Notes under the pieces: model-generated
Seen by the model: only the letters and a program-made list of their open reading frames with translations
Told to the model about the DNA's origin: nothing
Databases searched by the model: none
Source: Chaetoderma sp. LZ-2023a
Lineage: Eukaryota; Mollusca; Caudofoveata; Chaetodermatida; Chaetodermatidae
Length of the DNA: 64,000 nt
Reading direction: 5' to 3'
Assembly: GCA_034401795.1 (NCBI GenBank)
Contig: CM067369.1
Span: 135,087,865-135,151,864 of the forward strand
Shown here: one piece after another, positions 46,621 through 58,806 of the stretch
Numbering within the stretch: position 1 is the first letter of the stretch
How the letters are laid out: each line of letters starts with the position of its first letter
Position numbers and translations under genes: made by a program

Positions 46621-47199
46621 TGTAAGAATTACGTAGGAAGCTTAGCTAAGCGTTAAGTATGGTATGGTGCTAAAATATGGACACCGCCCACAGGGCGCAT
46701 GCTGAACACATATTCTCCACCAGCTCAACTAAAGAACAAAGTGTTGAAAACAATACAACTACAATAGAACGGTGAAACTGCAACTAAAGAAACCATTAAA
46801 GAATCCGTAAGAGAAACTATGATGTAAAACTAAACCTTACCTAATCTTAAACTATCCCTTCATGTGATTCAGTCCTCCAGAAATAAACTTATGCAAGCCA
46901 TTTTTATAACCCATAGCGATTTAAAAACAGCAAAGCGTCTCCAGTTCTTTTTCAAATATAAAACATTAGATTAAAACAAAGCTAAAAATATCACTTTGCC
47001 CTGTTTTCCCCAATGATTGGAGGGGGGGGGCATGCGTGAGAGAAAATGGGCCCCTGTCTTGGGCATTATAGTAAGGGCTGAGGGGTTTAATAAAAATCAT
47101 GTGCAGTAGCTTAAGTCAGTAGCGTGGGAAGCACAGCAAAAAGACACTACTTTCATGTGCAAGGTACATGATTTCCGCGTTCTGTTAGTACTGCGCTGT
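46621..47199. other. Unassigned spacer
   Basis: No gene seen; a G9 run near 47023. Confidence 0.4.
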
Positions 47200-47279
47200 G
47201 AGATACACTGTGGCCATCTAGAAATAATAGGATTGGGGACTCTGGGTGCACGAGAGAATGTGATAAATCGCTTAACCCA

Positions 47280-47490
47280 TTAGTCATTACAAGAAAATAT
47301 CTGGATGGATCCATCCACTTTAGTAACATTCAGCCCAAGAACCTAATCGAGCTCCATTCATCAGCTCTGTTTTACTATCCCAAAGGAATATTAGCATGGG
47401 TGGCATGTATGCACCATCTGCTCCAATGCAAATCTCAGCCTTGACAAGATGGCCACGCTCATCTGTGCAGGCAGTTACTTCTTTAATTTC
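47280..47490 (-). pseudogene. Pogo/Tigger-like DDE transposase fragment
   Basis: On the minus strand EVTACTDERGHLVKAEICIG, AYMPPMLIFLWDSKTELMNG and, after a TAA, SGWIHPDIFL. This order (VT.xC.., PPMLIF, L.NGAPxG, SGW...IF) is the core of pogo-type DDE transposases. Both ends are lost and stops interrupt it. Confidence 0.6.
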
Positions 47491-47599
47491 TTACTTTCCA
47501 CACTGGTTACGCAGCCGAATGGGGACATCAACATACCTTTTCTAGGGCAAGATGGGGGCATGTCCCCGTATTGCCTCATAGGGGGTAAATGCCAACAAT

Positions 47600-48428
47600 G
47601 GCTGATTACCTGCATGGTCCTTACATAATTATCTACGCTTCTCGTCCATAATCAAGCCTGGTAGATGAGCTTCCGAACAACACACTGATCATTTGAACTA
47701 CTCTCTTCTTAGTGAAAACAATAACACATAGTAAACAGACCTGAAACTTTAAGAAAATTGCGAAAAGTCACCTTTGTTGATCTATTCTTATGTGAAACGG
47801 CCCCGTGGCTGGCGCACGCACTGGAACGGCACAGGTTGCCGTGACATCAGGGTTAACATAATATGCGAATTACACATAGTAATAAAAGAAAATACGTCAG
47901 TTATCGTAATGATACATTTTGCCCCGTGACCCCGTTCTGCCCCATGTTCCCCTAGGCTCAATCATAAAAGAAAACATGTGGGTTCAGAACTAATTTGACA
48001 GAAAGCAGTAAAATTGATTTCAAGATATAAAACACGATAATTCTTACATAATAAAGAATGTGCTGCATTGACACTTCCATGACATCACAAACTATAGCTT
48101 GAGGAGCCACTATTGTTCAACATTTACACAGTGCATATGATTATGATACAGTAACTGAATGCGTCAGCAACTGTATGACATAAAATCTATACTCATAATC
48201 TATCTATACAATACAACATCTGAAATTAGAATAGCATCCGATTAATCCCAACGCCGCAAAGCGCTAGAATGCTGTTCATATAAATTAAGAAATCATTAAG
48301 AGAAGACTGTTTGTATGTTTACTTCTGAAATTTACAAAAAAAAATAGTTTTGATGTTCTCCCGCGAATGTACATTCCTAATGTACATAGATGTGCTAATG
48401 GTCAAGAAAAGGCAAATTTTTCTGCCAG
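47600..48428. other. Unassigned spacer
   Basis: One weak family A half arm (ACTAATTTGACAGAAAG) at about 47991-48007. No gene seen. Confidence 0.4.
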
Positions 48429-48640
48429 TGTCCATTTTCAGGACAAGAGGAGATTATTTGTTGGGAAAATTTACCGCTGGAATGACTGCCTCGGTGACCG
48501 AGTCAGTAATTCCAGTGCTATATTTTCCTAAATAGTCTTCTCTTGGCATGTAAATGGGCATTGCATGCTCTATACCACCTCAGCGGGCGGCTTGACAGAT
48601 TGACCATTAAATGGTTATCTAGGCACAAAAGGGGTTAAAC
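48429..48640. repeat. Family C foldback element, copy 3
   Basis: GTCCATTTTCAGGACAAGAG at the left and TCTTCTCTTGGCATGTAAAT at the right, centre palindrome CTCGGTGACCGAG, and GGGGTTAA at the far right as in the other copies. Confidence 0.8.
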
Positions 48641-48898
48641 TATCACGCGAATAGATGATCAAACACTAATTCTCATTTGAAATACAAATTATCAACCAAG
48701 TTTACTTGGCCTCAGTTTCAGCACGTTCAAAACTATGTTTGCTAAAAGAAGACTGTCTATCGTGTAAACTATCATATACACCGCTTCTGCCAAATACAGT
48801 GATCTAAGCATGCTACAGATGAAAGTGTTGCCAATGGCAGAATTCAGTTTGTCACCTCAACTCAATGTCTCAATCTCCATGCAAGCATCAGATACCGA

Positions 48899-48903
<5 letters not shown>

Positions 48904-48956
<53 letters not shown>

Positions 48957-49021
48957 TTCGCCCTCCCTCCATCCCTCTCTCCCGCCCTCCCCGTCCGCCC
49001 GCCCGCCCTCCCTCCCTCCCT

Positions 49022-49090
<69 letters not shown>

Positions 49091-49104
49091 TCTCTCTTCT
49101 TTCT
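48904..49104. repeat. (TC)n / CCCTCC low-complexity tract
   Basis: Two (TC)n runs around a CCCTCC/GCCCGCC core. The Ser-Leu and Arg-Glu ORFs are artefacts. Confidence 0.95.
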
Positions 49105-49373
49105 CCTCCGCACAGGACCCTAGGCCTTGCCCACAGTTCAAGTCACGTTCCGATCCTCTGTGTGGCGAACACGAACTTGGTTGGCGGCCTAAGCCATCCT
49201 CAGCTCATCATAAGATCTGCTTGAAATTCCTTAACATTTGCGGTCCCGGAGAAGATATCTTATTCCCTTTCTCCCGTTTTCTATTTCTTTTTTCTTCCTA
49301 GCACCAAAAGACCACCAGCGACATGAGCCGTAAGTAACATCCACAGCCTCCTAACCCACGAGCGAATAAGAGT

Positions 49374-49461
49374 CACTACCACCACCACCACAACCACCAC
49401 CACCACCACCACCACCACCACCACCACCACCACCACCACCACCACCACCACCACCACCAGC

Positions 49462-49513
<52 letters not shown>
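49374..49513. repeat. (ACC)n then (AAC)n triplet array
   Basis: About 29 ACC units followed by about 13 AAC units. Confidence 0.97.
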
Positions 49514-49514
<1 letters not shown>

Positions 49515-49842
49515 CTGCTTGAGCAAGCATATGCTGATCAAGAAGGGGGGCGGGCATCCGTGTATGTAATCATCAGAGCGGGGAAGATATTATTTCTTCT
49601 CGGTTCCTCTTTTCTTTCTTCGCCACAACCGGGGAAGAGATTCGAAACCCGTAACACCTGCGGAAGACTCCAATGGTCGCATCAGATTCGTCTATTGAGT
49701 TTAGTATGTGTGACGTGAATGCAGACCAGAGCCCGGGGGAACTCGTTTCTGCTGGTCACAACGACAGTCATCCGGACCCAGACGCAATACGTAGGGACCA
49801 GCAAATATTTGGCGACCCGCACATCAGCCTGGGGACCAATGA

Positions 49843-49895
<53 letters not shown>
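49843..49895. repeat. (ATT)n microsatellite
   Basis: About 17 ATT units. Confidence 0.95.
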
Positions 49896-50300
49896 CAGGC
49901 TTACCACAGTACCACTCGTCAATTCCGCTAGCACACTGATTTACGTGCGCAGAAGCCATCACATTCTATATACGAGCCAGAGCACACTGCAATTAGAAAT
50001 ACAGCTAATATAACAGATACACTTTTGAGCTAAGATTCAATTAATGCGGATGCGTATACCTATTTATACACGTATGCGTGTGCGCGTCCAAATGCAGCGA
50101 TTCCATCAAGCGTGGTGTATGCGTAGGATATTCGTGTCTGGATGTACCCAAATCTCACCATCTATATCTTAAAACCACATTATTTCATCAATACCTCTCC
50201 AGATGTTGTCGAGCTTATGAGCATCTCCAACATTTGAGCTAAAATGTCTTCAGATATCTCTTGGCTCCCTCAGAGGCTAACACGTTCTGGTTCTTTTAGA
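49896..50300. other. Unassigned spacer
   Basis: No gene or recognisable repeat. Confidence 0.4.
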
Positions 50301-51618
50301 AAGACCTTACATTTGTGGCGCTAGATCTAAAGTAGTTAAGCAGAGACGAGCATGATTATTTACACCATCAGCAAAAAACGCATTCAACCATTGAAACTCA
50401 CTCCTGATCTTTTGTACGTTTTCTTCGTCCCCTTTGCTCTGCCTTAGTCCAGATTCCGCATGGCACCATTCAGCATCCATAGCAAGATGCCGGTCAAACA
50501 TTTGAAAGATTGCATCCTTGCTCCCTTATAGTATATGTAAAATAGCATGTGTTTCTAGCAGCGTTCCTCAGTGTAATTCCAACTAGGCTGCTGCTAAGTT
50601 TAGACACACAGTTGATGTGCTCCAGTTCCTAATCAGTAGAAACCTGACAAACCTTTTTGTCTGTACGTTTCACAGGAAGAATTACTATCTCTGAATTGCT
50701 GGTAAATGCGTGGATCCTATGAGGATGCATGTCATGTCCATATCGTTCATCCAATATTGAACCATCGGGTTTGTCGTCCTCTAATTCCTTCATTAAATCT
50801 AACACTATATAGTTCAATTTAACACAATTATGGAATACTACCTCTACTGTCTGCATATTACGATTTCGAAATCCACTAACAACTTTATCTACAACTATTT
50901 TAATTTCCCCACATATTTCCTTGTTGTGTTGATGCCTCCATTTTCTCAGTCAATCATATGACGCCATAAACAACTACATCACATGTAGACTGACTCCATA
51001 ATCAATTACCCATGAATGAATCGATTTAGGCCGTCTTGAATGCTTTATAGTCCGTCAGCTTGTACGAATTGTATGCTAGTGTGTACTATTAAAAAAAATA
51101 CTGTTGAATATTCTGAAGCGCTGCACACCAAGTTCCATTGAACTTGCACATACCATTTGGAGTCTCTTCAAGAACGTTAATATTATCTACAGCAAATTGC
51201 ACGCAATTCCCAGGCGCTGAATTTCAGGGAACTAACACATTGTTATTCACCGTATAGGGTTCAATTCTGACTCTGAAATCATGGTGCCAATTCTCTGTAC
51301 AAAATCGTAACTCGCGCAGTGTTCAGCCACGTGGAAAGCATCAATCAGTAACGTGTTTCGTGCTGCGTGATGAATCGACATTCCCAAACCCACATGGTTT
51401 ACTGTAAGTTTCCGACCTTTAGAAGGAAGATACATAATGTCTTGTGCAATACTCAGGATTCTTCCTCGATGGCCATCCATGACATTCTCGTCTAACAACA
51501 TACTTCTGAGCAGAATGAGTCATTCTGGAACAATAGCTTCAGCACGCGTCTTGTCGATTCCATCATATGGTCAGTGTCTAATGATTTCTTTCATGTCCAT
51601 CCTGACTCTACTCACTGG

Positions 51619-53507
51619 CAGGGGCGCAGGAAGCACGGGGACAGCTGCCCCCGGTTGCCGTTTGGGCAGGGGTAGGGTAGGGGTTATCGTGGGCAGCTAT
51701 GCCCTTTACCCATTTCTCTGCGAAAAATGATTAAACTTTACTTTAGAACTTTAAACAAGATTTTTAGAATATTCAGAGCAGACTGAGCAGTTGTGATAAA
51801 GTTCGGTTGCTGACATTAACACAAGTCCATAAAGTAATAGTAATAATCAAATCATCAATACAGACGCTATTTATCTAGTGGCAGTTACATGTAACATATT
51901 CAACATAGTCATATATGCTATTTGAATTTTGCGGTGATACTGTCCACGCTCCGTTAATGCCTTGCTTAGTGGGTAGAATAGAATATATGTGCAGTTTTGG
52001 GCCACTGGGTGCAGCAATGTGGAAACACTAAGGGATAGGGACTAATAGAATTAACAGCAAGTCTCAAACTCTCAAAAGATTTTAATTGAGGTATGAAGCA
52101 CGTGCAAATGTAGAAATAATTTGTATACACATGGCCGAAGTGTAATGGCGGTGGATGTATTTGAGGATTGTGTCTTATCACAATTGAGATTTGTTGCCAC
52201 AGCCCCAAACAACACCCCCCCCCTCCCTCCACCCACACGCATATAGAATGGGAGGAGCTTGGGGGCCTCCATCGAAAGAATGTAAAAATTAGATGCGCTT
52301 AGAAGCCATCTCCTATCTCCAATGGATTTTCTATTACTGTACTATTTATATGAGTATGAGCACACACACCCCCCCCCCCTTCCTCGCCCACTCACCCCCC
52401 CCCCCCCCCGCCAGCCACCCACACTCCCACCCCACAAACCACCCACCCCAACAGCACCCAACCTATACAACTCGTACGGTCGTACACATATTTAGCCATG
52501 CCAAGCCCTTTGAGCTATAACAATAAAAGATGATGCCACCATCTACACGTAAACAAAATCAGACATTTGAAGGCTTTTGAATAGCCAGGGCCAGGTGTAC
52601 CTCTGACACCCACACGCCAATATGGCTAAGTAAGAGGCTGCGAAATCATAATTTAAATAACTTATTCCATATGCACTATCTGTTGAATAGTTTGTTACTA
52701 ATTTGACGCAATTGTGTTGCTACATCATCTGTTTATTCATCCAGAATATGTCCATCGTATTCTTTAAGCGAGTCCTTAAGAACTAGGCCAGGAAGGATCC
52801 ATAGGGTCAGATCCATGGTTGGTCCCGGAAAGCTACTTGAGCGATCTATTTTGTTGGTTGCCATCTTGGAGTTTGCACTATTTAAAAAATTACATTTAAA
52901 GACCTGTGAAACCGCTTGACATGAAATTCAAGAAACTTTATGGTCTTCATCTAAGGCAAGAGCTGAACAAACCTTGTTCACATGTTCAACATAATTGGTA
53001 GATTTGTCTTGGATAACCTAGTTTTCACAAAAACACTTTTCCTCTGAATCCCGCTGCTTGCAAATATAATTAGGAACTAAGGCCCAATTAAATATTTTCC
53101 AGGCAAACTGTGCAGGTGCACCATGTAGAGACATGCACGAATACACGCACACTCAACGTGTGCATCTGACACAACAACCCGCCCGCCAGCTCGCTCACAT
53201 TGTGAATTGGGAAGAGGTCCAATTGACCAAAGAATACATAAGTTCTTCGATTAACATTGCTCTAACATTTATACGTAATCATAAGAAACTCAGAATGCAG
53301 GAAATCGAGTCATGAGCCTGCACCTGTCAATGCTTTTTCTCGTGGTGGTTAGGTAGGTGTGTATCTCCGAACACCCTTCTATGAGAGGCTGTGGATGGGG
53401 GTGGGGTGGGGGTGCACCCATTTCATATCTTCGTTCAGACAATGCCATCCAGCGTGCCCTTTAGTGGAACCCGGCCCCTCCCCTCAAATTTGCTTCCGGC
53501 GCCCCTG
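51619..53507. mobile_element. Non-autonomous hAT-like element, 1.9 kb
   Basis: Terminal inverted repeats CAGGGGCGCaGGAAGC (left) and its mirror GCTTCCGGCGCCCCTG (right). The flanking CTCACTGG (51611-51618) and CTCACCGA (53508-53515) fit a diverged 8 bp target duplication. Removing the element and one duplicate restores the pseudogene reading MYQSVSRVRMD without a break, which independently fixes the boundaries. CAGGGG-type ends and 8 bp duplications point to hAT. No transposase inside; C-rich runs at 52211-52440. Confidence 0.75.
52200..52450. repeat. Poly-C / CCCACC low-complexity tract
   Basis: Several runs of 8-16 C within 250 bp inside the hAT-like element. Confidence 0.9.
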
Positions 53508-53690
53508 CTCACCGACTGATACATTAGCTGGAACATGTTCTCACCATCATCTGTTGCATTTCTATTTTAACATTTCGCTGAAATATGCTCGATAACAAGT
53601 CACAAAGATACCGCGCTACATACCTATCTGTGAATATTTACAAAATTATTTTGGTATTATCTGGATGTTGTGGACGTGAGCAATTTCCTG

Positions 53691-53830
<140 letters not shown>

Positions 53831-54112
53831 TTAAACATTTTTTTTTATTGATAACACGATCAAAGGGTCGTGCGGAAAACCTTTCATATCCAAAAATATA
53901 CAAAAGACTGACGTACAAATCATACAACATACAAGCATACAAACAGTAAATAAACGGCAAGTGAAAAGGAAAAACCTTTCAAAAATTCATCTGTCTTTCA
54001 GTATAATAAAATACTTCAAAATCGCTGCTCAATAAATATACATATTTAACTCTTTGAACTCCAAGGGACAAACACGAAAGAAATCATTTTTATTTTAATA
54101 AATATAAATATT

Positions 54113-54206
54113 CTGTTGAATATTTTGAAACACAACTAACTGGGAGTCGTTCCTGTATATGGCAGCAACGGGTTCCAGTCCAAACAGTTTCAAAACATCC
54201 ATCAGC
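54113..54206. repeat. Family A foldback element, copy 8
   Basis: TGTTGAATATTTTGAAACAC at the left, mirrored by AACAGTTTCAAAACATCCAT at the right. Confidence 0.8.
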
Positions 54207-54985
54207 TTACACGTACGATTGTCCGGAACGTGATATTCGTGGAAGTCTGGGTTCAAAGGATTACATGTTAATTAACATTAAAAATATAATTACATATTTA
54301 TCAGTCTTTTCGTCCTAATAGTATTTTTGAAATATCTGCTCTGTCAAAGTAAGTATATACTAATAAAATAAACGCCATACGTTCATTATTTTGATCAAAT
54401 TAAACATCTAGTATGCTCTATTCTGAATAGGCCCGGGTAATCTTTTATATAGCCAACAAAGCGCGAGCATTTAAACGAAAACACTTTGTCAGCAACACGG
54501 CGCGCAATAGTAATATCTCCGCGGCATTAAAATATTTCTCTTTACCTTTTGAGAGAGATTCTAAAATTATCCGGTATTGTACATTGTTAAACAATGACAA
54601 AACTCGCTGCTATTTTATAACGCTGCTATTTTATAACGATCTTAGCTACAATGATAAGGCGGTTCCAAAATATAATACTGGATCGTTTGTAATTCATAAA
54701 CATAGGATGATTTTAGGCCAGAATTTTACAGTGCATTTTGCTCTGTCCAAAACAAATAACAGACGACTGATAATTTTAAAACCGAATGACTGGAAGCGGC
54801 AGTTACATCAGGCTGCAACAGCCTCCATTCAAACGATTTCCTACCAAATGGTAAATCTACACTAAAAATTTATTATTAAAAATATACTTCCATAATCAAC
54901 ATTAAATTATACACAAATTGACAAGGATGTAATATAAGTGTTAAAATATTTACGTATTCGGCACATTAAATGAAAGGTTAAATAA
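54207..54985. other. Spacer and probable 3' UTR of LINE copy 2
   Basis: The stretch next to 54985 is probably the 3' UTR of the LINE above it. I see no clear poly(A) tail or target duplication. A 17 bp unit, GCTGCTATTTTATAACG, is repeated at about 54606-54640. Confidence 0.4.
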
Positions 54986-57591
54986 TCACGGCGGTGTTTT
55001 GATGGACAGATTGTTATTTTCAAATGATATTAATCTACCTCTGCACCATATTCTTTTAAACGTTTTTCGATTTTGTTTTTTAATATGGCATTCGCCTCTA
55101 ACACAATGTGACAATAACGCATAAAATATCCCATTTAAACATTCTAAATGATCGTGTGTGAGAGTAGCATTTGCATCATGCACTACGGAGCAGCGATGTT
55201 TCCAAATGCTCCAAATTCCAATGCTTAAGCAGACTAACACAATAACTTTATTATTTATTTGTAGTGACTCATTTGCAAGGTCATGAAATAAAATATTGTG
55301 TGGTGTTATGTCCGATGTAGGAACACCGAGATCTGAAAAAATCCTACTTACATATACCCAGAACTGAACTACAACATGGCATTCAACGAATAGATGTACC
55401 AATGTTTCCTCAGAGCTTACACAGAAAACGCACTTATTATCATCTTCAGCACACAGTTTTGCTTTTGTCATGAGTTTAACCCAAAGTTTTCTGTGTATTA
55501 GTCTCCAAACTATATCTCTTGCCTGATTGGGAATATTCGGTAAATGTAATGTTTTTCCATATTATCTCCCAGTTCGGAATATTATAACCATGCTGCTCCC
55601 ATGCATAAATAGCTCTTGGAGGTATAGCATGTAGTTCCCTAAGGAGCGTATACCAGCTGCTTACTGCCATTCTGCAGGAAAATTCCTTATCATTACTGAT
55701 GAATTTTAGTTCAGCTTCTTCATCAGTAAGATCGGCACTGTATAGAGAGAACCAAGCTTTCGGTATAGATTCTTGTATGCGAGCTAACAGACGCGTAGCA
55801 TCTATTGGTCGAAGAGCAGTAACGTAGCAAATCTCAGCCAATGATTTCCATTCCCTCCGAATAGGGTCAACAATGTCACATACATATTTAATGCCTTTCC
55901 ATGCCATTGATGGATGGTACATAGCTTTGCCTTGATGAGTGATGTGATTATTGCCCCATAGCTTCAATTGTAAAATATTTTCCCAGTATAGTGGTACATC
56001 GTCAACTTTAATAAACGCATCAAAACCAGTTTTTAGCTCGAGAAAATGCGGAGGAACTCGCGTATAATTCGGGGGAGGATTTTTGGCACAAAAAAGCTTT
56101 TGGTTGAGAAAGGCTTTATGAAGCTTTCTATTAACGACCTTGATACATTTGCCCACTGAATATCAGAATGAAGCAATGAATTAAAAAATTCGCAATGACA
56201 TGCTCTTCATTCTAACTTCTACAAGATTAATCCCGCCATGAATGAAATCATTCATGCAAACATCCTGTGATACAAGACATGCCTTACCTTCCCATAAAAA
56301 CTCTCGGACCATTCTATGTATTTCACATTCGACATGTTTGGGCATATATATAACAGAGGCTGTATACCATAACTTTGAAAGTATTAAGGTATTTATAACC
56401 AAGGTTCTGCCGAAAATAGTTAGATGCCGATGCTTCCACGCATTACAGGTTTTCTTCATTTTAGCTATTCTCTCTTCCCAGTTAAGGTTCTCTTCACCCT
56501 CTCTACTGAAGTGAATACCTAGAATCTTAATTGATTCATTTATCCATCGGACGTCCAGTGGCTTATCACACCTACTCTTCCACTGACCCAGAAATAATCC
56601 AACTGGTTTAGCTTTGTTTATCTTCAGGCCAGAGGCCATGTGAAAATCCAATAAAATCGTGTCAAGCCTTTTAAAATCAGCATTGGTGCCCGCAAAGACA
56701 GTTGTGTCATCGGAATATTGAGACACATTTATGGGCCGATTTACACCATGAAAAAGTGGGTCCTCCCTGAGGGTTGCTCCTAATGCCTCCATTGATATGA
56801 CGAATAACACGGGAGACAATGAACACCCTTGACGCACACCACGCTCTAAAATAATGGGCTGACTTTTAAAATTGTTTACGAGGTATTTGCTGCTAATATT
56901 GCCATAGAGAATTCGGATCCATTTTATGAAATTTGGTCCCAAACCAATGTGACTGAGTGATTTAAACATAAACTCCCATTCTAATCGATCAAACGCTTTT
57001 TCGATGTCTAAACCTATAATGGCTCCTGGGGCATTACCTTTCTCAACCAAATGTATAATGTCTCTAATTAAAAATGTATTGGTCAAGATAGAGCGGCCTG
57101 GAATAGAGCAAGTTTGATCGGTATGGATAACTTCATCCAGAACACTAGCAAGTTTTTTAGCAAGCGCTTTCGAAATAATCTTATAATCGACACAGAGGAG
57201 CGAGATGGGTCTGTAATTTTCTAGGCTCTGTCGATTCCCTTTCTTGAATATAAGTTGAACATATGCTTGCGACATGGTAGAAGGGAGTCTACCATGTGAG
57301 AAAGTTTGATTTATTACTTGAATAAACTCTGGCCCGATGAGATGCCAAAATGTCTGGTAGAATTCCACGCTAAGTCCATCACCTCCTGGAGCCTTGCCAC
57401 CCTTCATATGTTTTAGAGAAGTGGTCAGATCAGCTAGTGTTAATGGGAGCTCACAGAATTCCGTGCTCGATTTTGAGAATGCATTTTTGACATTGGCTAG
57501 CATCTCAGATGACTTTATATCAGATTTATATAACATCTGATAAAATGTTTCTACCGTTTCCATAATTTCCTTTTGCGTAGAGCAATTTTGG

Positions 57592-57623
<32 letters not shown>

Positions 57624-58806
57624 GCCGTTGTTGCCGCCGTCGTTGTTGCCGTTGTCGTTGTTATTTAAACTCCTAATTAATTTCTCAACTCCTCTAGATT
57701 TTTCGAGCCCATAAAAGTATTTCGTTGGTTTCTCTCCTTCGATATACACTTGTGTTCTGCTCCTAGTTATTGCACCTTCAACTCTAAATCTATCTTTTTG
57801 CGTAAGCTATGATTTTATATCGCTAAGCCGTTCACTATGCTGACTATCACCATTCACAACCTTCCTACTTAGGAGAAACAGAGAACGCCCAAGTGCTTTC
57901 TTCTCCTTGTGCATCATTCGCGCTTTCCCAATGGCATATTGTTTTGAAATGTGGGCAAATCCAACTTTTACATCTTCCCACCATATTATTAAATTGTCAT
58001 GGGAATTTTTGTTTCGAAGCTTATGTTGCCAAAAACTTTTAACACAAGTTTGATATTTAGATTCATTTAGCAGCGAATTATTAATTTTCCAAAATCCAGG
58101 GCCGCGTTTAACCCAGTCGGCATTATCCAGCGTGATGTAAAACATGTCATGGTCAGAGAACGTAATGGGATACATACCAGCAGTTACCAGATTCCCTTTC
58201 AATGTTCTTTGAATATAAATTCGATCTATTCTAGAGGCGAGTTGGCCGTTATTTGAATGCCATGTGAAATCACGACCCTCTGGATTTAATATTCGATAAC
58301 TATCCAGTAAATGTTCTGCATCACATATAGCTTTAAGTCTGCCATGCGATGTGTCACCATAGCTAGCAAGTGAACTTCTGTCTCGCGTCCCATCCATAAC
58401 ACAGTTAAAATCACCACCCAGGATAATATTGTCACCATTATCATTAAGAATGGGTGATATACTGGACAAGAATGTACATCTTTCAGAATGCAACGCCGGT
58501 GCATAGACTGAAACTAAAGTGTAATTTGACCCTTCTATGTCGATTACAACTTTAACCCACCGCCCATTATTATCAGATGAAGAAGAAATGATATTTATCC
58601 AGCCTAGGCATTTTGGGAGAAACAAAATTGCAACACCAGCACTCGGTTCATTGGCAACAGAGTAATAGAGTTCTCCATTCGCCAAACACCTGAACCTTTC
58701 AATAACCTCTATGTCTTGTAATTTTGTCTCCTGCAGCATAATAATGTCAACTTTTCTTGTCTTTAATTCATCTAATAGTACATGTTGTTTTATTTTGTCA
58801 TTTAAA
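54986..58806 (-). pseudogene. L1/Tx1-like LINE copy 2, ORF2 (endonuclease-RT), nearly full length but broken
   Basis: ORF2 nicks target DNA and copies element RNA there. From the 5' side: AP endonuclease from GLNDKIKQ near 58800 (MLQETKL, VSVYAP, ILGGDFNCV, SRIDRIYI, FSDHDMFY), linker, RT from 57749 (GKAPGGDGLSVEFYQTFW, NYRPISLLCVDYKIISKAL, LDIEKAFDRLEW, GVRQGCSLSPVLF, catalytic QYSDDTTVF near 56706-56720), and a C-terminal C-x2-C-x8-H-x4-C knuckle (55380-55430). Lesions: one TAG between endonuclease and RT at about 57805, a frameshift near 56170 and another near 55530. An in-frame (GTT)-type expansion at 57590-57660 makes an Asn-rich linker. The first residues of ORF2 and all of ORF1 are missing. 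Confidence 0.88.
57590..57660. repeat. (GTT)n expansion inside LINE ORF2
   Basis: About 23 units, mostly GTT with GCC and GTC variants, in frame, encoding an Asn-rich stretch in the endonuclease-RT linker. Confidence 0.95.

Larger units (their letters stand above)
50300..53575 (-). pseudogene. PIN/XPG-like repeat-borne protein, degenerate copy 3, split by a hAT-like element
   Basis: Minus-strand pieces in family order. Before the insertion GENMFQLMYQS (53516-53560). After it VSRVRMDMKEIIRH, a stop, PYDGIDKTRAEAIVPE, then at 51501-51247 RILSIAQDIMYLPSKGRKLT and NHVGLGMSIHHAARNTLL with EHCASYDFV, and near 51200-51110 CVQFAVDNINVLEETPNG. I recall the same chain (LLYQSV, PYDGI, SIAQDI-Y---GRK--PKH-GLG, GH--SY, ADNIDIN) as the N-terminal half of the family whose C-terminal PIN-like half is seen at 13.2 kb. 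Segments down to 50300 (for example SNSEIVILPVKR) are weaker. Many stops; dead. Confidence 0.55.

Noticed and set aside
50629-50856. 75-codon minus ORF as an independent gene
   Set aside because: No splice sites or domain; it sits in line with the third PIN-family relic and is more simply part of it.
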